From Caballeronia hypogeia (lineage in GTDB: Bacteria > Pseudomonadota > Gammaproteobacteria > Burkholderiales > Burkholderiaceae), in NCBI RefSeq assembly GCF_001544875.2, contig NZ_FCOA02000002.1, positions 1-64,000 of the forward strand: 64,000 nt of DNA, given 5' to 3'. The stretch's first letter is position 1. Each line of letters begins with the position of its first letter. Position numbers and translations under genes: made by a program. Below the pieces are notes generated by a model that worked only from the letters and a program-made list of their open reading frames with translations, did not search any database and had not been told where the DNA came from. Below are positions 17,771 to 27,460 of the stretch, piece by piece.

Positions 17771-19246
17771 TCAGGCGCGCTTCTTTTGCTGCTTTTGCGG
17801 CGCGGTTTCGCGTCTGACGGGCGGCACCACCTTCAGCTTCTTGCGCGTGAGCGCGAGCGCTTCGGCGCGCGTCGCGACGCACGGTCCCGAGCCGAGCAAT
17901 GACGTCTGCGCGGTCTCGCGCATCGCGAACACCGACACCATGCCGATCACCGACGCCGCCATCAGATAGTAAGCGGGCATCATCAGATTGCCGGTTGCAT
18001 CGACGAGCCAGGCCGTGACGAGCGGCGTCGTGCCGCCGAACAGCGACACCGACACATTGAAGCCGATGGCGAGCGCGCCATAGCGAATGCGCGTCGGGAA
18101 CAGCGCGGGCAGCGAGGAAGGCATCACGCCGGTGAACGTCGAGAGCAGTGCGCCGAGCAGCAGAAGGCCCAGAAACACCGGCACTACGTCGCCCGTGCGC
18201 ACGAGCAGCAGCGCGGGAATCGACAGCACGAGCAGGCCGACGCAGCCGACCATCATCACCGGCTTGCGGCCGATGCGATCGGACAGGTGGCCGGCGTAGA
18301 GCGTCATCGGGATCATCAGCAGCATCACGAGCAGCACGAGGAAGAGGCCGTGCGTTTCGTCGAAATGCAGCGTCGCGGACAGGAAGCTCGGCAGATACGA
18401 GAGCGCCATGTAGTCGGTCACGTTGAAGATCAGTACGAGGCCCACGCATTGCATCATCGGCCTGAATTGCTGCTTCAGGAGATCTGAAAACGACTGCTTC
18501 GGGCGCGAGCGTTCGTGTGCCTCGCGTGTCTCCGCTTCCTTCTTGAACGCGGGCGTTTCCTCCAGCTTCATGCGGATATACAGGCCGACGAGACCGAGCG
18601 GACCCGCGATCATGAACGGCACGCGCCAGCCCCACGAAAGCAGCGCTTCCTGCGAGAGCGTCGCGGTCAGCAGCGCGACGGTGCCCGCGCCGAGGATATA
18701 GCCCACCAGCGTGCCCACTTCGAGAAAGCTGCCGGTGAAGCCGCGCCGCGCGTCGGTGGAGTATTCGGCGATGAAGGTCGCAGCGCCCCCATACTCTCCG
18801 CCCGTGGAAAAGCCCTGCACGAGACGCGCGACGAGCAGAAGCACGGGCGCGAGTATGCCGATCGAGTGATAGCTCGGAATCAGGCCGATGCAGAAGGTGC
18901 CCACGGCCATCATGATCATGGTCATCGCGAGCACGCGCTGGCGGCCGATCTTGTCGCCGAGCGGACCGAACACCATGCCGCCGATGGGCCGCACGAGAAA
19001 CGCCGCGGCAAACGTGCCGAAGGTGGCGATCAACTGCGCGGACGGACTGCTCGACGGAAAGAACACGCGGCCGAGCACGACCGCGATGTAGCTATAGACG
19101 CCGAAGTCGAACCATTCCATGGCATTGCCGAGCGCCATCGCGCCGACGGCGCGCTTCAGCAAGGCATGATCGACGATGGTGATATCGCCCAGCGTGAGGG
19201 GCGGGGAGGGTTTGATTCCAGCGTTGCGCTCATACGTGGGGGGCAA
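17771..19246 (-). CDS. proP: ProP-like MFS osmolyte/organic acid:H+ symporter
   Basis: 491 residues, twelve membrane segments. Close ProP resemblance is seen in AMEWFDFGVYSYIAVVLG, LARLVQGFSTGG, EYSTDARRGF and NLMMPAYYLMAASVIG. ProP takes up proline, betaine and ectoine with protons. The C-terminal antiparallel coiled coil that sets the osmotic response of E. coli ProP is missing; instead there is a short basic tail (RKKLKVVPPVRRETAPQKQQKKRA region). The best start is TTG at 19246, eight bases after AGGAG; a GTG at 19279 has no ribosome binding site. The substrate could also be another organic acid, since related MHS carriers are hard to separate by sequence. Confidence 0.8.
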   Translation of the reverse strand: MPPTYERNAGIKPSPPLTLGDITIVDHALLKRAVGAMALGNAMEWFDFGVYSYIAVVLGRVFFPSSSPSAQLIATFGTFAAAFLVRPIGGMVFGPLGDKIGRQRVLAMTMIMMAVGTFCIGLIPSYHSIGILAPVLLLVARLVQGFSTGGEYGGAATFIAEYSTDARRGFTGSFLEVGTLVGYILGAGTVALLTATLSQEALLSWGWRVPFMIAGPLGLVGLYIRMKLEETPAFKKEAETREAHERSRPKQSFSDLLKQQFRPMMQCVGLVLIFNVTDYMALSYLPSFLSATLHFDETHGLFLVLLVMLLMIPMTLYAGHLSDRIGRKPVMMVGCVGLLVLSIPALLLVRTGDVVPVFLGLLLLGALLSTFTGVMPSSLPALFPTRIRYGALAIGFNVSVSLFGGTTPLVTAWLVDATGNLMMPAYYLMAASVIGMVSVFAMRETAQTSLLGSGPCVATRAEALALTRKKLKVVPPVRRETAPQKQQKKRA

Positions 19247-19559
19247 TTGTCTCACTCCTGATTTCGATGTCGAACGCACAGGGCGATGGCGCGTTCCGGC
19301 AGAAGGCAGCCGATGAGGCGCGTGGCCCTCGGCATGTTTGATGGTTCACCAGAGTGTGCGGATCGCGGCGCGCGCGTGCCTTCGCTCACGCGTCCGGAAA
19401 TCGGCTCAAAACGACATCGGCGGTGTCGGGCTGTCGGATGGTGACGGACACGCAAGGGCGGATTCGTTGGCCGAAGCCCGACAGACGCGCCTATCGGTTC
19501 GATGCCGCGTCGTCACGCAATCCCTTTTCCTGCAAGGGTTTCAGCGGTTCATGGCGAGA

Positions 19560-19576
19560 TTGGCACAGGCCGTGCA
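19560..19576 (+). promoter_or_regulatory. sigma-54-type promoter (-24/-12)
   Basis: TTGGCAC-N5-GTGCA carries GG and GC exactly ten bases apart, the required -24/-12 spacing, and differs from the consensus TGGCAC-N5-TTGCA mainly by one base. It lies 40 bases upstream of the ATG of the small secreted protein at 19616. Everything from 19247 to here is otherwise gene-free. Confidence 0.55.
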
Positions 19577-19615
19577 TCGACCGGCGCGTGCATCGGCACG
19601 TTCACTGGAGTCGAC

Positions 19616-19885
19616 ATGAAAGCGAAATATCACGCCGTCATTCTGGCCGCGAGTGCGGCGCTGTTTGCCGTGCCCGCCATCGCGGGCGTGTACGGCGCGG
19701 CGGACATGCATTGCCGGGGCGCGGTGGCGCCGGTCGCGCACAGCAGCGACGCCGATCACGCGATGAACGCAAAGGACATGAAGCACGACCCGCAGAAAGC
19801 GCTCGGCGGCGACGACGAATACAGAACGCAGTCCGGCAAGCGCCAGCCGCGCGACAGCATCGACCCGATGTATCGCGGCGGCTGA
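19616..19885 (+). CDS. small secreted hypothetical protein
   Basis: 89 residues. The first 24 form a signal peptide ([24 protein letters not shown]). The mature part is polar and His/Asp/Lys-rich (HSSDADHAMNAKDMKHDPQKA) and ends DSIDPMYRGG; no domain is recognised. ATG 19616 is placed five bases after GGAG; the upstream extension has no signal-peptide logic. The sigma-54-like promoter at 19560-19576 sits just upstream, hinting at nitrogen-, stress- or surface-related control. It converges on the binding-protein gene. Confidence 0.65.
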   Translation: MKAKYHAVILAASAALFAVPAIAGVYGAADMHCRGAVAPVAHSSDADHAMNAKDMKHDPQKALGGDDEYRTQSGKRQPRDSIDPMYRGG

Positions 19886-19897
19886 TCGAGTGAGCGA

Positions 19898-21505
19898 TCA
19901 ATCGAGCGTGATGCCGTCGAAACGATGCCCGCCGAGCGGGCTGATCAGATAGCCGTGTACGCGCTTCGAGATCGGCTGAAAGATGTTCGCATGCGCAAGC
20001 GGCGTGTACGGCACCTGATCCTTGAACACGACCTGCGCCTCTTCATAGAGCTTCGTGCGCGCGTTCTGATCAGTGACGAGGCGCGCTTTCGCCAGCAGAT
20101 CGTCGAACTGCCTGTTGCACCACTTCGCCATGTTGCTGCCGTGAACCGCGTCGCAGCCGAGCGTGGTGCCGAGCCAGTTGTCGGGATCACCGTTGTCGCC
20201 GAGCCAGCCATAGAGAATCGCGTCGTGCTCGCCGTTGGTCTTCGCGCGCTTGTTGTACTCGGCCCATTCGTACGTGACGATGTTCGCCTTCACGCCGATC
20301 TTCGCCCAGTCCGACTGAATCAGTTGCGCCATGAGTCGCGCGTTCGGGTTATAGCCGCGCTGCACGGGCATGGCCCATAGCGTGATGGTGAAGCCGTTCG
20401 GAAAGCCCGCCTCCTTCAGCAACGCCTTCGCCTTCGCGGGATCGCGCGGCGCGTCCTTCAGCGCCTTGTTATAGGACCATTGCGAGGGCGGCATCGGATT
20501 GGTCGCGACGGTGGCCGCGCCTTCGTAGACGGTCTTGATGATCGCCTGCTTGTCGATGGCCATGTCGAGCGCGCGGCGCACGTTCACGTTGTCGAGCGGT
20601 TTGTGCGTCGTGTTGTAGCCGACATAGGCCACGTTGAAGCCGACGCCTGACAGCACCGTCAGCTTCGGGTCCTGCTTCGACGCGGCAATGTCGGCGGGAC
20701 GCGGGAACGACGTGATCTGACATTCGCCGCCCGAGAGTTTCTGCTGACGCACGGCTGCGTCGGGCGTGATCGAGAACACGAGCTTGTCGATGTGCACGTC
20801 CTTCTTGTTCCAGTACGTCGGGTTCGCGTCGTAGCGGATCGTCGCGTCTTTCTGATAGTCGCGAAACGCGAACGCGCCGGTGCCCACGGGCTTCTGGTTC
20901 AGGTCTTCGGGCTTGCCTTGCTTCAGCAGTTGCGCAGCATATTCGGCCGATACGATCGAAGCGAACTCCATCGCGATGTTGCGCACGAACACGACATCCG
21001 GCGTCTTCAGCGTGAAGCGCACGGTGTAGTCGTCGAGCTTCTCGACGGAGGCGATGTTCTTGTCATAACCGAGGTCGGTCAGATACGGGAAGCTGACCGG
21101 ATGCGCTTTCTGAAACGGCTCGTTCGGATCGATCATGCGTTTGAACGTGAACACCACGTCGTCCGCATTGAAGTCGCGCGTGGGCTTGAACCAGGCAGTC
21201 GACTGGAATTTCACGCCGCGCCGGAGATGAAACGTGAAGGTCTTCGCGTCGGGCGATTCGTCCCATTTCTCGGCGAGACCGGGCGTCAGATCGAGCGTGC
21301 CGCGCTTGAATTCGACGAGTTGGTCATAGACCGAATGCGCGCCTGCATCGAAGTCGGTGCTGGTCGTGTATTGCGCGGAGTCGAAACCGGCGGGGCTGCC
21401 TTCGGAACAGAATACGAGCGTCTTGCTCGCGGCTGTCGCAACCTGCGAGGTCACGGCGAGTGCGGTAAAAAGTGAAACGGCAAGGCTACGTCGCGTCAGA
21501 ACCAT
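19898..21505 (-). CDS. DppA-like peptide ABC substrate-binding protein
   Basis: 535 residues. Signal peptide at 1-25 (MVLTRRSLAVSLFTALAVTS then ATAAS), followed by an SBP_bac_5 domain. The start of the mature chain, KTLVFCSEGSPAGFDSAQ, and DGEHDAILYGWLGDNGDPDNWLG-like later motifs match dipeptide-binding DppA. It would deliver peptides or a similar amine-bearing ligand in the periplasm. No permease or ATPase genes are present, so it must borrow an importer or act alone. It lies 91 bases after the 2-aminobenzoate-CoA ligase on the same strand and may be the last gene of that operon; its link to aminobenzoate is inference. Confidence 0.85.
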   Translation of the reverse strand: MVLTRRSLAVSLFTALAVTSQVATAASKTLVFCSEGSPAGFDSAQYTTSTDFDAGAHSVYDQLVEFKRGTLDLTPGLAEKWDESPDAKTFTFHLRRGVKFQSTAWFKPTRDFNADDVVFTFKRMIDPNEPFQKAHPVSFPYLTDLGYDKNIASVEKLDDYTVRFTLKTPDVVFVRNIAMEFASIVSAEYAAQLLKQGKPEDLNQKPVGTGAFAFRDYQKDATIRYDANPTYWNKKDVHIDKLVFSITPDAAVRQQKLSGGECQITSFPRPADIAASKQDPKLTVLSGVGFNVAYVGYNTTHKPLDNVNVRRALDMAIDKQAIIKTVYEGAATVATNPMPPSQWSYNKALKDAPRDPAKAKALLKEAGFPNGFTITLWAMPVQRGYNPNARLMAQLIQSDWAKIGVKANIVTYEWAEYNKRAKTNGEHDAILYGWLGDNGDPDNWLGTTLGCDAVHGSNMAKWCNRQFDDLLAKARLVTDQNARTKLYEEAQVVFKDQVPYTPLAHANIFQPISKRVHGYLISPLGGHRFDGITLD

Positions 21506-21596
21506 TTTTCTTGTTTGCTCGGAAGAGTGGACGAGCCGCCTCGCGGCGGGCGTGATCCGTACTCTACCAAGCAAACGTTTTTGCTTCGCGAACGCG

Positions 21597-23234
21597 CTAC
21601 ATCGAACGCAGGGCGAAGCGCTTGAGCTTGCCGGTCTCCGTACGCGGCAGCGCGCTCAAAAAGGTGACGAGACGCGGATACTTGTACGGCGCGACATTGC
21701 GCTTCACGAAGTCCTGCAATTCGGCGATGAGCGCATCGTCGCCGGCGAAGCCGGGCTTGAGCACGACGAACGCTTTCACGACCTGTCCGCGCGTTTCGTC
21801 GGGTACGCCGATCACGCCGCATTCGGCCACGGCCTCGTGCTGCATCAGCACGCTCTCCACTTCGGGGCCGGAGATGTTGTATCCCGCCGATACGATCATG
21901 TCGTCGGCGCGCGCCTGATAGAACACGTAGCCGTCTTGATCGATCACGACGGAATCGCCGGGCAGGTTCCAGCCGTCGCGCACGAACCTCGACTGGCGAT
22001 CGTCGGCGAGATACCGGCAGCCGGTCGGGCCGCGCACGGCGAGTTTGCCCAGCGTGCCGGGCGGCACGGGCTGCATCGCGTCGTCCACCGCTTGCACGAT
22101 ATAGCCGGGCACCGCGCGGCCGATTGCGTGCTCGCGCACATCCGCGCCCGCCGAGGAAATGAATATATGAATCATCTCCGTGCCGCCGATGCCATCGATC
22201 ATTTCGATGCCGCTCGCCTCGCGCCACAACGCGCGCGTGGAGTCGGGCAGCGCTTCGCCTGCGGACACGGTCTTTTTCAGGCTGGAAATATCGAAGCGTT
22301 CGACCAGCGGCGCCATCTGCCGGTAAAACGTCGGCGCGGTGAACATGATGGTCGCGCGAAACCGCTCGACGGTTTGCAGAAGCGTTTCAGGCGTGAGCTT
22401 TTCGAACAGTACCGTCGATGCGCCGACGCGCAGCGGAAAGCACAACAAGCCACCCAGGCCGAATGTGAACGCGAGCGGCGGCGTGCCGCAGAACACATCG
22501 CTCGACGTGGGCTTCAGGATGTGACGCGGGAACAGGTCGCACATCGCCAGCACGTCGCGATGAAAATGCATGCAGCCCTTCGGCGCGCCCGTCGTGCCGC
22601 TCGTGAAGGCGATCAGGCACACGTCATCGGCGGCGGTGTCGCAGGCATCGAAATGATCGGGCTTGTTGCGTGCGAGTGCATCGAGCGAGGCCGGCGCGTC
22701 ATGGTGGAACGTCACGACTTGCGCGAGCGTTTCGCAATTGAACTCGTCGCCCTGCGTGTGACAGCGCGCGAGTTCTTCTGTCAGGCGCACATCGCAGAGT
22801 GCGGCCGTAATTTGCGCCTTGTCGATAATCTGTTTCAGTTCCTTCGAGCGCAACAGCGGCATGGTCGGCACGACGACGAGACCCGCCTTCAGCGCGGCGA
22901 AGAACGCGACCGCCATCTGCAAGGTGTTCGGGCCGCGCAAGAGCACGCGATTGCCCGGACGCAAACCCATTTCATCGACGAGCACATGCGCGCTGCGATT
23001 CACGAGCGCGCGCAACTCGCGGTAAGTGGTCGCGTGGGCCTCGCCGTTGTCGTCGGACCAGATCGCGGGACGATCGCCGTGTCCACTTTCGATCGCGCGG
23101 TCCAGCAGCTCGGTCGCGCAATTGATGCGCGCGGGATAGGCGACATCGGCGTTATCGAGCAGGAGCACGGGCCATTGATCCTGCGGCGGCAGATGATCGC
23201 GCGCGAATGTATCGACATGGGCTGACCGTTCCAT
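21597..23234 (-). CDS. abmG: 2-aminobenzoate-CoA ligase
   Basis: 545 residues of the AMP-forming acyl-CoA synthetase family. The AMP-binding P-loop is FTSGTTGAPKGCMHFHRD, with GIGGTEMIHIF and DGWNLPGDS further on, and the catalytic lysine near the C-terminus in LPRTETGKLKR. Length and layout fit benzoate/2-aminobenzoate-CoA ligases. The presence of abmA (27461) and ring beta-oxidation genes in the same operon makes anthranilate the likely substrate: anthranilate + ATP + CoA gives 2-aminobenzoyl-CoA. GGAGAGCACG precedes ATG 23234; 13 bases separate it from the RidA gene upstream. Confidence 0.85.
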   Translation of the reverse strand: MERSAHVDTFARDHLPPQDQWPVLLLDNADVAYPARINCATELLDRAIESGHGDRPAIWSDDNGEAHATTYRELRALVNRSAHVLVDEMGLRPGNRVLLRGPNTLQMAVAFFAALKAGLVVVPTMPLLRSKELKQIIDKAQITAALCDVRLTEELARCHTQGDEFNCETLAQVVTFHHDAPASLDALARNKPDHFDACDTAADDVCLIAFTSGTTGAPKGCMHFHRDVLAMCDLFPRHILKPTSSDVFCGTPPLAFTFGLGGLLCFPLRVGASTVLFEKLTPETLLQTVERFRATIMFTAPTFYRQMAPLVERFDISSLKKTVSAGEALPDSTRALWREASGIEMIDGIGGTEMIHIFISSAGADVREHAIGRAVPGYIVQAVDDAMQPVPPGTLGKLAVRGPTGCRYLADDRQSRFVRDGWNLPGDSVVIDQDGYVFYQARADDMIVSAGYNISGPEVESVLMQHEAVAECGVIGVPDETRGQVVKAFVVLKPGFAGDDALIAELQDFVKRNVAPYKYPRLVTFLSALPRTETGKLKRFALRSM

Positions 23235-23247
23235 CGTGCTCTCCGCT

Positions 23248-23643
23248 TCAGTTGGGGATGACAGCCGTTGCTTCGATTTCCACCAGTGCATCGTCTTCGA
23301 TCAGCGCGACGACCTGCACGGCGCTCATCGCGATGTCGTAATCGCCGATCAGTTCGCGGAATGCCGCGCCGATTTCCTTCGCCGCCGCGAGATACGCGCG
23401 CTTGTCGGTCACATACCATGTCATGCGCACCAGATGCTCGGGCTTGCCGCCGGCTTCGCGCAGCACGGCCATGATATTGCGCAGCGCCTGCACAGCCTGC
23501 GCGCCGAACTCGCGGCTGACGAAACGCGCCTGTTCGTCCCAGCCGATCTGCCCGGCGATATATACCTGCGTGCCGCGCACCGCGACGCCGTTCGCGTAAC
23601 CGCGCGGCTTGATCCAGCCCGAAGGCAAAAGCGTTTGCTTCAT
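23248..23643 (-). CDS. RidA-family (enamine/imine deaminase) protein
   Basis: 131 residues, a full YjgF/YER057c/RidA domain: YANGVAVRGTQVYIAGQIG, the trimer-interface region AVQALRNIMAVLREAGG, and a final VEIEATAVI where the conserved glutamate lies. RidA enzymes hydrolyse enamine and imine intermediates to ketones and ammonia. In this operon the AbmA product, 2-amino-5-oxocyclohex-1-ene-1-carboxyl-CoA, is a vinylogous enamine, so nitrogen release by this protein is an attractive role (inference). AGGAGGAGACACGCTC precedes the ATG. The thioesterase stop overlaps its start by four bases (23640-23643, ATGA). Confidence 0.85.
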   Translation of the reverse strand: MKQTLLPSGWIKPRGYANGVAVRGTQVYIAGQIGWDEQARFVSREFGAQAVQALRNIMAVLREAGGKPEHLVRMTWYVTDKRAYLAAAKEIGAAFRELIGDYDIAMSAVQVVALIEDDALVEIEATAVIPN

Positions 23644-24089
23644 GAGCGTGTCTCCTCCTGTATTGCGCGGCTCGTGCCCGGCGCGAACAACTCGATTGCG
23701 CCGGCGATGTCGCGGGGAATGTCGATGGAACGGCCGTCGTCGAGCGATGTCGTGACCAGTACCTGCTTCGCGCGAAAGCGCACTTCGCCCGCGCAATGAC
23801 ACACGATGTCGATGCGAATGGAGCGCTGTCCGACCGAATCGACCCCAAGCGTGAGCGTCACGGTTTCTCCCATGCGGCTCGGCCGCGAGAAGTCGCAGTT
23901 GAGCCTGACGATGGGCAGCCCGACGCGCCGCGTCGAGATCATGTCCGCGTAGTCGATGCCCAGCGCATCGCTGAACCAGTCCTCGACGAGCGCGTTCGTC
24001 ATCACGAGGTATTGCGGAAAGTAGACGATGCCCGCCGGGTCGCAGTGCGCGAAACGGATACGCACGGGCATATCGAAGGTTCGCGTCAT
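23640..24089 (-). CDS. acyl-CoA thioesterase (4-hydroxybenzoyl-CoA thioesterase type)
   Basis: 149 residues with a single hot-dog fold. [18 protein letters not shown] contains the catalytic Asp of the 4HBT family. These enzymes hydrolyse aryl- or acyl-CoA thioesters. Here it may recycle CoA from dead-end CoA esters of the aminobenzoate route. It is tightly coupled: ATGA overlaps join it both to the acyl-CoA dehydrogenase upstream (24086-24089) and to RidA downstream (23640-23643). A longer reading upstream of ATG 24089 is the shadow of the dehydrogenase gene. Confidence 0.85.
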   Translation of the reverse strand: MTRTFDMPVRIRFAHCDPAGIVYFPQYLVMTNALVEDWFSDALGIDYADMISTRRVGLPIVRLNCDFSRPSRMGETVTLTLGVDSVGQRSIRIDIVCHCAGEVRFRAKQVLVTTSLDDGRSIDIPRDIAGAIELFAPGTSRAIQEETRS

Positions 24090-25267
24090 CGCCGTGCTTC
24101 TCCGTGCGCTTTCAGCAAATCGCGTCCGACGATCAGTTGCTGCACTTCCGTCGCGCCTTCGTAGATACGCAGCGCGCGAATCTCGCGATACAACGATTCG
24201 ACGGCAGTGCCGTGCTTCACGCCGAGGCCGCCCCACAACTGCACGGCGGCGTCGATCACCTGCTGCGCGCCTTCGCTCGCATGCCACTTCGCCATCGCGG
24301 CTTCGCGCGTGACGGTTTCGCCCTGATCGCGCAGCCACGCGGCGCGATAGACGAGCAGCGCGCTCGTGTCGATGGTGAGCGCCATCTGCGCGAGCTTGGC
24401 CTGCGTCAGTTGAAAGTCGCCGAGCGTCTGGCCGAACATCTTGCGCGAGGCCGCGCGTTCGAGCCCTTCCTGCATCGCGTGACGCGCGAAACCGAGCGAT
24501 GCCGCCGCAACCGAGGTGCGGAAGATATCGAGCGTACGCATCGCGATCTTGAAGCCTTCGCCGGGCGCGCCGAGCATCTGGCTGCGCGGTACGCGCGCGT
24601 TATCGAAATGCAGACGCGCGAGCGGATGCGGCGCGATCACGTCGATGCGCTCGGCGATCTGCAGGCCCGGCGTATCCGCATCGACGATGAACGCGCTGAT
24701 GCCGCGCGAACCCGGCGCTTCTCCGGTGCGTGCGAAGACGACATAGAAGTCCGCGATGCCGCCGTTCGAGATCCAGGTCTTGTCGCCGTTCAGGATGTAG
24801 TCGTCGCCTTCGATGTGCGCTTCCAACGACATCGCCGCGACATCCGATCCCGCTTCCGGCTCGGACAACGCGAACGCGGCCAGCGCCGTGCCCTTCGCGA
24901 CGCGCGGCAAATAACGCTCCTTTTGCGCATCCGTGCCCGTGAGCGAGATCGCGCCCGAACCGAGACCTTGCATCGCGAAGGCGAAATCGGCGAGGCCGTC
25001 ATGCTTCGCGAGCATTTCTCGCAGCAGGCACACGGCGCGCGTATCGATCGTGTCGTTCGATGCGCCATAGCGCGTGCCGCCGATGCAATGCGCGAGCCAG
25101 CCCCCTTCGCCCAGCATGCGTACGAGCCGCTTGCAGGCCGCATCGGTATCGGTGTGATCGATGTGCTTCAGGTGCTCTGCTGCCCACGCATCGACGTCAT
25201 GCGCCAGCTCGCGATGCCGTTCCTCGAAGAAAGGCCAGGCGAGCGCGCTGTGAGGATCGGCTTTCAT
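24086..25267 (-). CDS. acyl-CoA dehydrogenase
   Basis: 393 residues, normal family length. The FAD/substrate segment [16 protein letters not shown] and [18 protein letters not shown] (middle domain) and the C-terminal [19 protein letters not shown] are typical. It removes two hydrogens from the alpha,beta position of an acyl-CoA, passing electrons to ETF. In the abm pathway it would act on the alicyclic CoA ester made after ring reduction. The start at 25267 directly abuts the stop of the enoyl-CoA hydratase (no gap), and its stop overlaps the thioesterase start. Confidence 0.9.
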   Translation of the reverse strand: MKADPHSALAWPFFEERHRELAHDVDAWAAEHLKHIDHTDTDAACKRLVRMLGEGGWLAHCIGGTRYGASNDTIDTRAVCLLREMLAKHDGLADFAFAMQGLGSGAISLTGTDAQKERYLPRVAKGTALAAFALSEPEAGSDVAAMSLEAHIEGDDYILNGDKTWISNGGIADFYVVFARTGEAPGSRGISAFIVDADTPGLQIAERIDVIAPHPLARLHFDNARVPRSQMLGAPGEGFKIAMRTLDIFRTSVAAASLGFARHAMQEGLERAASRKMFGQTLGDFQLTQAKLAQMALTIDTSALLVYRAAWLRDQGETVTREAAMAKWHASEGAQQVIDAAVQLWGGLGVKHGTAVESLYREIRALRIYEGATEVQQLIVGRDLLKAHGEARR

Positions 25268-26119
25268 TCAGTCTCCTTCGAACACGGGGCGCGTCTTCGC
25301 GGCGAACGCGCGGTAGGCGCGCTCGAAGTCACGCGTGCTCAAGCAGATGGCTTGCGCCTGCGCTTCCGATTCGATCGCCTCGTCGACGCTCATGCTCCAT
25401 TCCTGATGCAGCATCTTCTTCGTGATGCCATGCGCGAAGGTCGGGCCCGCAACGAGTTCGGAGGCGAGCTTCGCGGCTTCGTCGAGCAAGGTTTCGGGCG
25501 TGCAGAGGCGGTTGTAGAAGCCCCACGCGTAGCCTTCGTCGCCGCTCGCGGAGCGGCCCGTGAACAGCAGTTCCGAGGCACGCCCCTGGCCGATGATGCG
25601 CGGCAGGATCGAGCAGGCGCCCATGTCGCAACCCGCGAGGCCCACGCGCGTGAACAGGAACGCGAGCTTGCTGCGCGCGGTGCCGAGACGCATGTCGGAG
25701 GCCATCGCGAGGATGGCGCCCGCGCCTGCGCAGACGCCATCCACCGCCGCGATGACCGGCTGCGGACAGTGACGCATCGCCTTGACCAGATCGCCGGTCA
25801 TGCGCGTGAAGAGCAGCAGTTCGGGCATCGGCAGATCGATGAGCGGCGCGATGATTTCATGCACGTCGCCGCCGGAGCAGAAGTTATCGCCCGCGCCGTG
25901 CAGCACGACGGCCTTCACATCCGTCGCATACGCGAGCTGGCGGAACAGGTCGCGCAGTTCCGCATACGATTCGAAGGTCAGCGGGTTCTTGCGCTCGGGA
26001 CGATTCAGCATGATGGTCGCGACGCCGTTCGTCACGGACCAGCCGAAGTGCGTCGCGCGATAGTCGGCGAGCGTAATGCGATTGCCAGCGAGCAGCGCGC
26101 TGGCGGCGGATGAGTTCAT
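25268..26119 (-). CDS. enoyl-CoA hydratase/isomerase
   Basis: 283 residues of the crotonase family. The oxyanion-hole motifs are [16 protein letters not shown] and [20 protein letters not shown]. It resembles the ring-processing crotonases of aerobic CoA-dependent aromatic pathways. Expected role: hydration of the unsaturated alicyclic CoA ester produced by the neighbouring dehydrogenase, or hydrolytic ring opening. GAAGGAGACCTCG precedes ATG 26119. It lies 11 bases downstream of the MarR gene and touches the acyl-CoA dehydrogenase start. Confidence 0.87.
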   Translation of the reverse strand: MNSSAASALLAGNRITLADYRATHFGWSVTNGVATIMLNRPERKNPLTFESYAELRDLFRQLAYATDVKAVVLHGAGDNFCSGGDVHEIIAPLIDLPMPELLLFTRMTGDLVKAMRHCPQPVIAAVDGVCAGAGAILAMASDMRLGTARSKLAFLFTRVGLAGCDMGACSILPRIIGQGRASELLFTGRSASGDEGYAWGFYNRLCTPETLLDEAAKLASELVAGPTFAHGITKKMLHQEWSMSVDEAIESEAQAQAICLSTRDFERAYRAFAAKTRPVFEGD

Positions 26120-26130
26120 CGAGGTCTCCT

Positions 26131-26688
26131 TCAGTCCTTCAGCGTTTTCATCAGATGCTGCTTCAACTTGCCGAGCCGCTGATGCGTCTGCGATTTCTCG
26201 TTCAGTTCGAGGCCGCCAAACATTTCGACGACCCATTGCTCATGCGCGGTCGCCATCTTGTCGAACGCGGCGCGGCCTTGCGGAGTGAGTCGCACGCTGA
26301 TGGAGCGGCGGTCGTTCGGATCGGTATAGCGCGAAACGAGGCCTTCCTTTTCGAGCTGGTCCGTGATGCCCGTCACGTTGCCGCCGGTCACCATCATGCG
26401 GCGCGACAGTTCGGTCATCTTCAGGCCTTCGGGATGACGCTCGAGTTGCGACATCAGGTCGAAACGCGGCAGCGTCGTGTCGAATTCGGTGCGCAGGCGC
26501 TTGCGCAATTCCGCTTGCACGAGGTTGGTCGTGGTCAGCATGCGCAGCCACAGCCGCAGGCCCATATGGCTGTCGGCGCCCGTGCTCATCTCCAGGTCGA
26601 CGACGTTGTCGGCCGGTTTTTCGATGCCCTTGCGCGGCGCTTTAGGCTCCGTCGCGGCGGTTTTCTTGTTGCGCGTGGCTTGAGTCAC
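26131..26688 (-). CDS. MarR-family regulator of the abm operon
   Basis: 185 residues, with about 45 polar residues before a MarR winged helix. The core reads [22 protein letters not shown], then [20 protein letters not shown] and the wing [13 protein letters not shown]. MarR proteins linked to CoA-dependent aromatic routes commonly sense an aryl-CoA and release the operon. The start is GTG at 26688, seven bases after GGAGA, and it overlaps the SDR stop (GTGA, 26685-26688). Being the third gene of the operon, it would be autoregulated. Confidence 0.87.
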   Translation of the reverse strand: MTQATRNKKTAATEPKAPRKGIEKPADNVVDLEMSTGADSHMGLRLWLRMLTTTNLVQAELRKRLRTEFDTTLPRFDLMSQLERHPEGLKMTELSRRMMVTGGNVTGITDQLEKEGLVSRYTDPNDRRSISVRLTPQGRAAFDKMATAHEQWVVEMFGGLELNEKSQTHQRLGKLKQHLMKTLKD

Positions 26689-27458
26689 GTGACTTCTCCA
26701 CCGGATACGGATAGGGACTGGCCGTTCATCGCGCCAGAACCGGGTGAGCAGAGCCATAGCACGGCACTGGCGACTTCTTCCGGCTGCACGAAGCGGCGTT
26801 GCGGGTTATGACGCACGAGCGCGTCGCGTGCGTCCTGTTCGCTGCGCGAGGTCTTCGACATGATCTGGTCGAGCGAAGCGCGCAGCAGTTCGGTTTCGGT
26901 GTAGCCCGGGCACACCGCGTTCACCGTGATGCCTTTGGTCGCGACCTCGGCGGCGAGCGCACGCGTGAGACCGATGACGCCGTGCTTCGCTGCGCAATAG
27001 GCGGCGACATACGCGTAACCGATTTGTCCGGCCGTGCTCGCGACGTTGACGATGCGGCCATAGCCGCGTTCGAGCATGGCGGGCAGCACCGCGCGCGTGC
27101 ACAGGAACACCCCGGTGAGATTCACGTCGAGCATGCGCTGCCAGAGCGCGGCATCGGTATGCGTGAAGGGCGCGGCTTGCGCGTGGCCCGCGTTGTTCAC
27201 CAGCACATCGACGGGGCCGTGCGCTTCGACCGCGCGTGCGAAGGCTTCATTGATAGCGGTTTCGTTCGTTACATCGACGCTCACACATGACACGTTGCCG
27301 AAGCCACGCATGGCGTCGCGCTGCGCTTCGAGGCGCTTCATGTCGCGGCCCATCAGCGTGATGCGCGCGCCTTCTCGCGCCAGCGCCCCGGCGCACGATG
27401 CACCGATGCCGCTGCCTCCGCCCGTGACGACCGCGTGTTTGCCGGCGAGAGATGTCAT
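26685..27458 (-). CDS. SDR 3-hydroxyacyl-CoA dehydrogenase-like protein
   Basis: 257 residues of a classical SDR. Cofactor motif TGGGSGIGASCA (residues 11-22), NNAG in VLVNNAGHAQAA, Ser/Tyr/Lys in NVASTAGQIGYAYVAAYCAAKHG. Probable role: oxidation of a ring hydroxyl or 3-hydroxyacyl-CoA in 2-aminobenzoate breakdown. The ATG at 27458 lies two bases after the abmA stop, so it is co-translated. The much longer upstream reading is the abmA shadow. Confidence 0.87.
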   Translation of the reverse strand: MTSLAGKHAVVTGGGSGIGASCAGALAREGARITLMGRDMKRLEAQRDAMRGFGNVSCVSVDVTNETAINEAFARAVEAHGPVDVLVNNAGHAQAAPFTHTDAALWQRMLDVNLTGVFLCTRAVLPAMLERGYGRIVNVASTAGQIGYAYVAAYCAAKHGVIGLTRALAAEVATKGITVNAVCPGYTETELLRASLDQIMSKTSRSEQDARDALVRHNPQRRFVQPEEVASAVLWLCSPGSGAMNGQSLSVSGGEVT

Positions 27459-27460
27459 GG

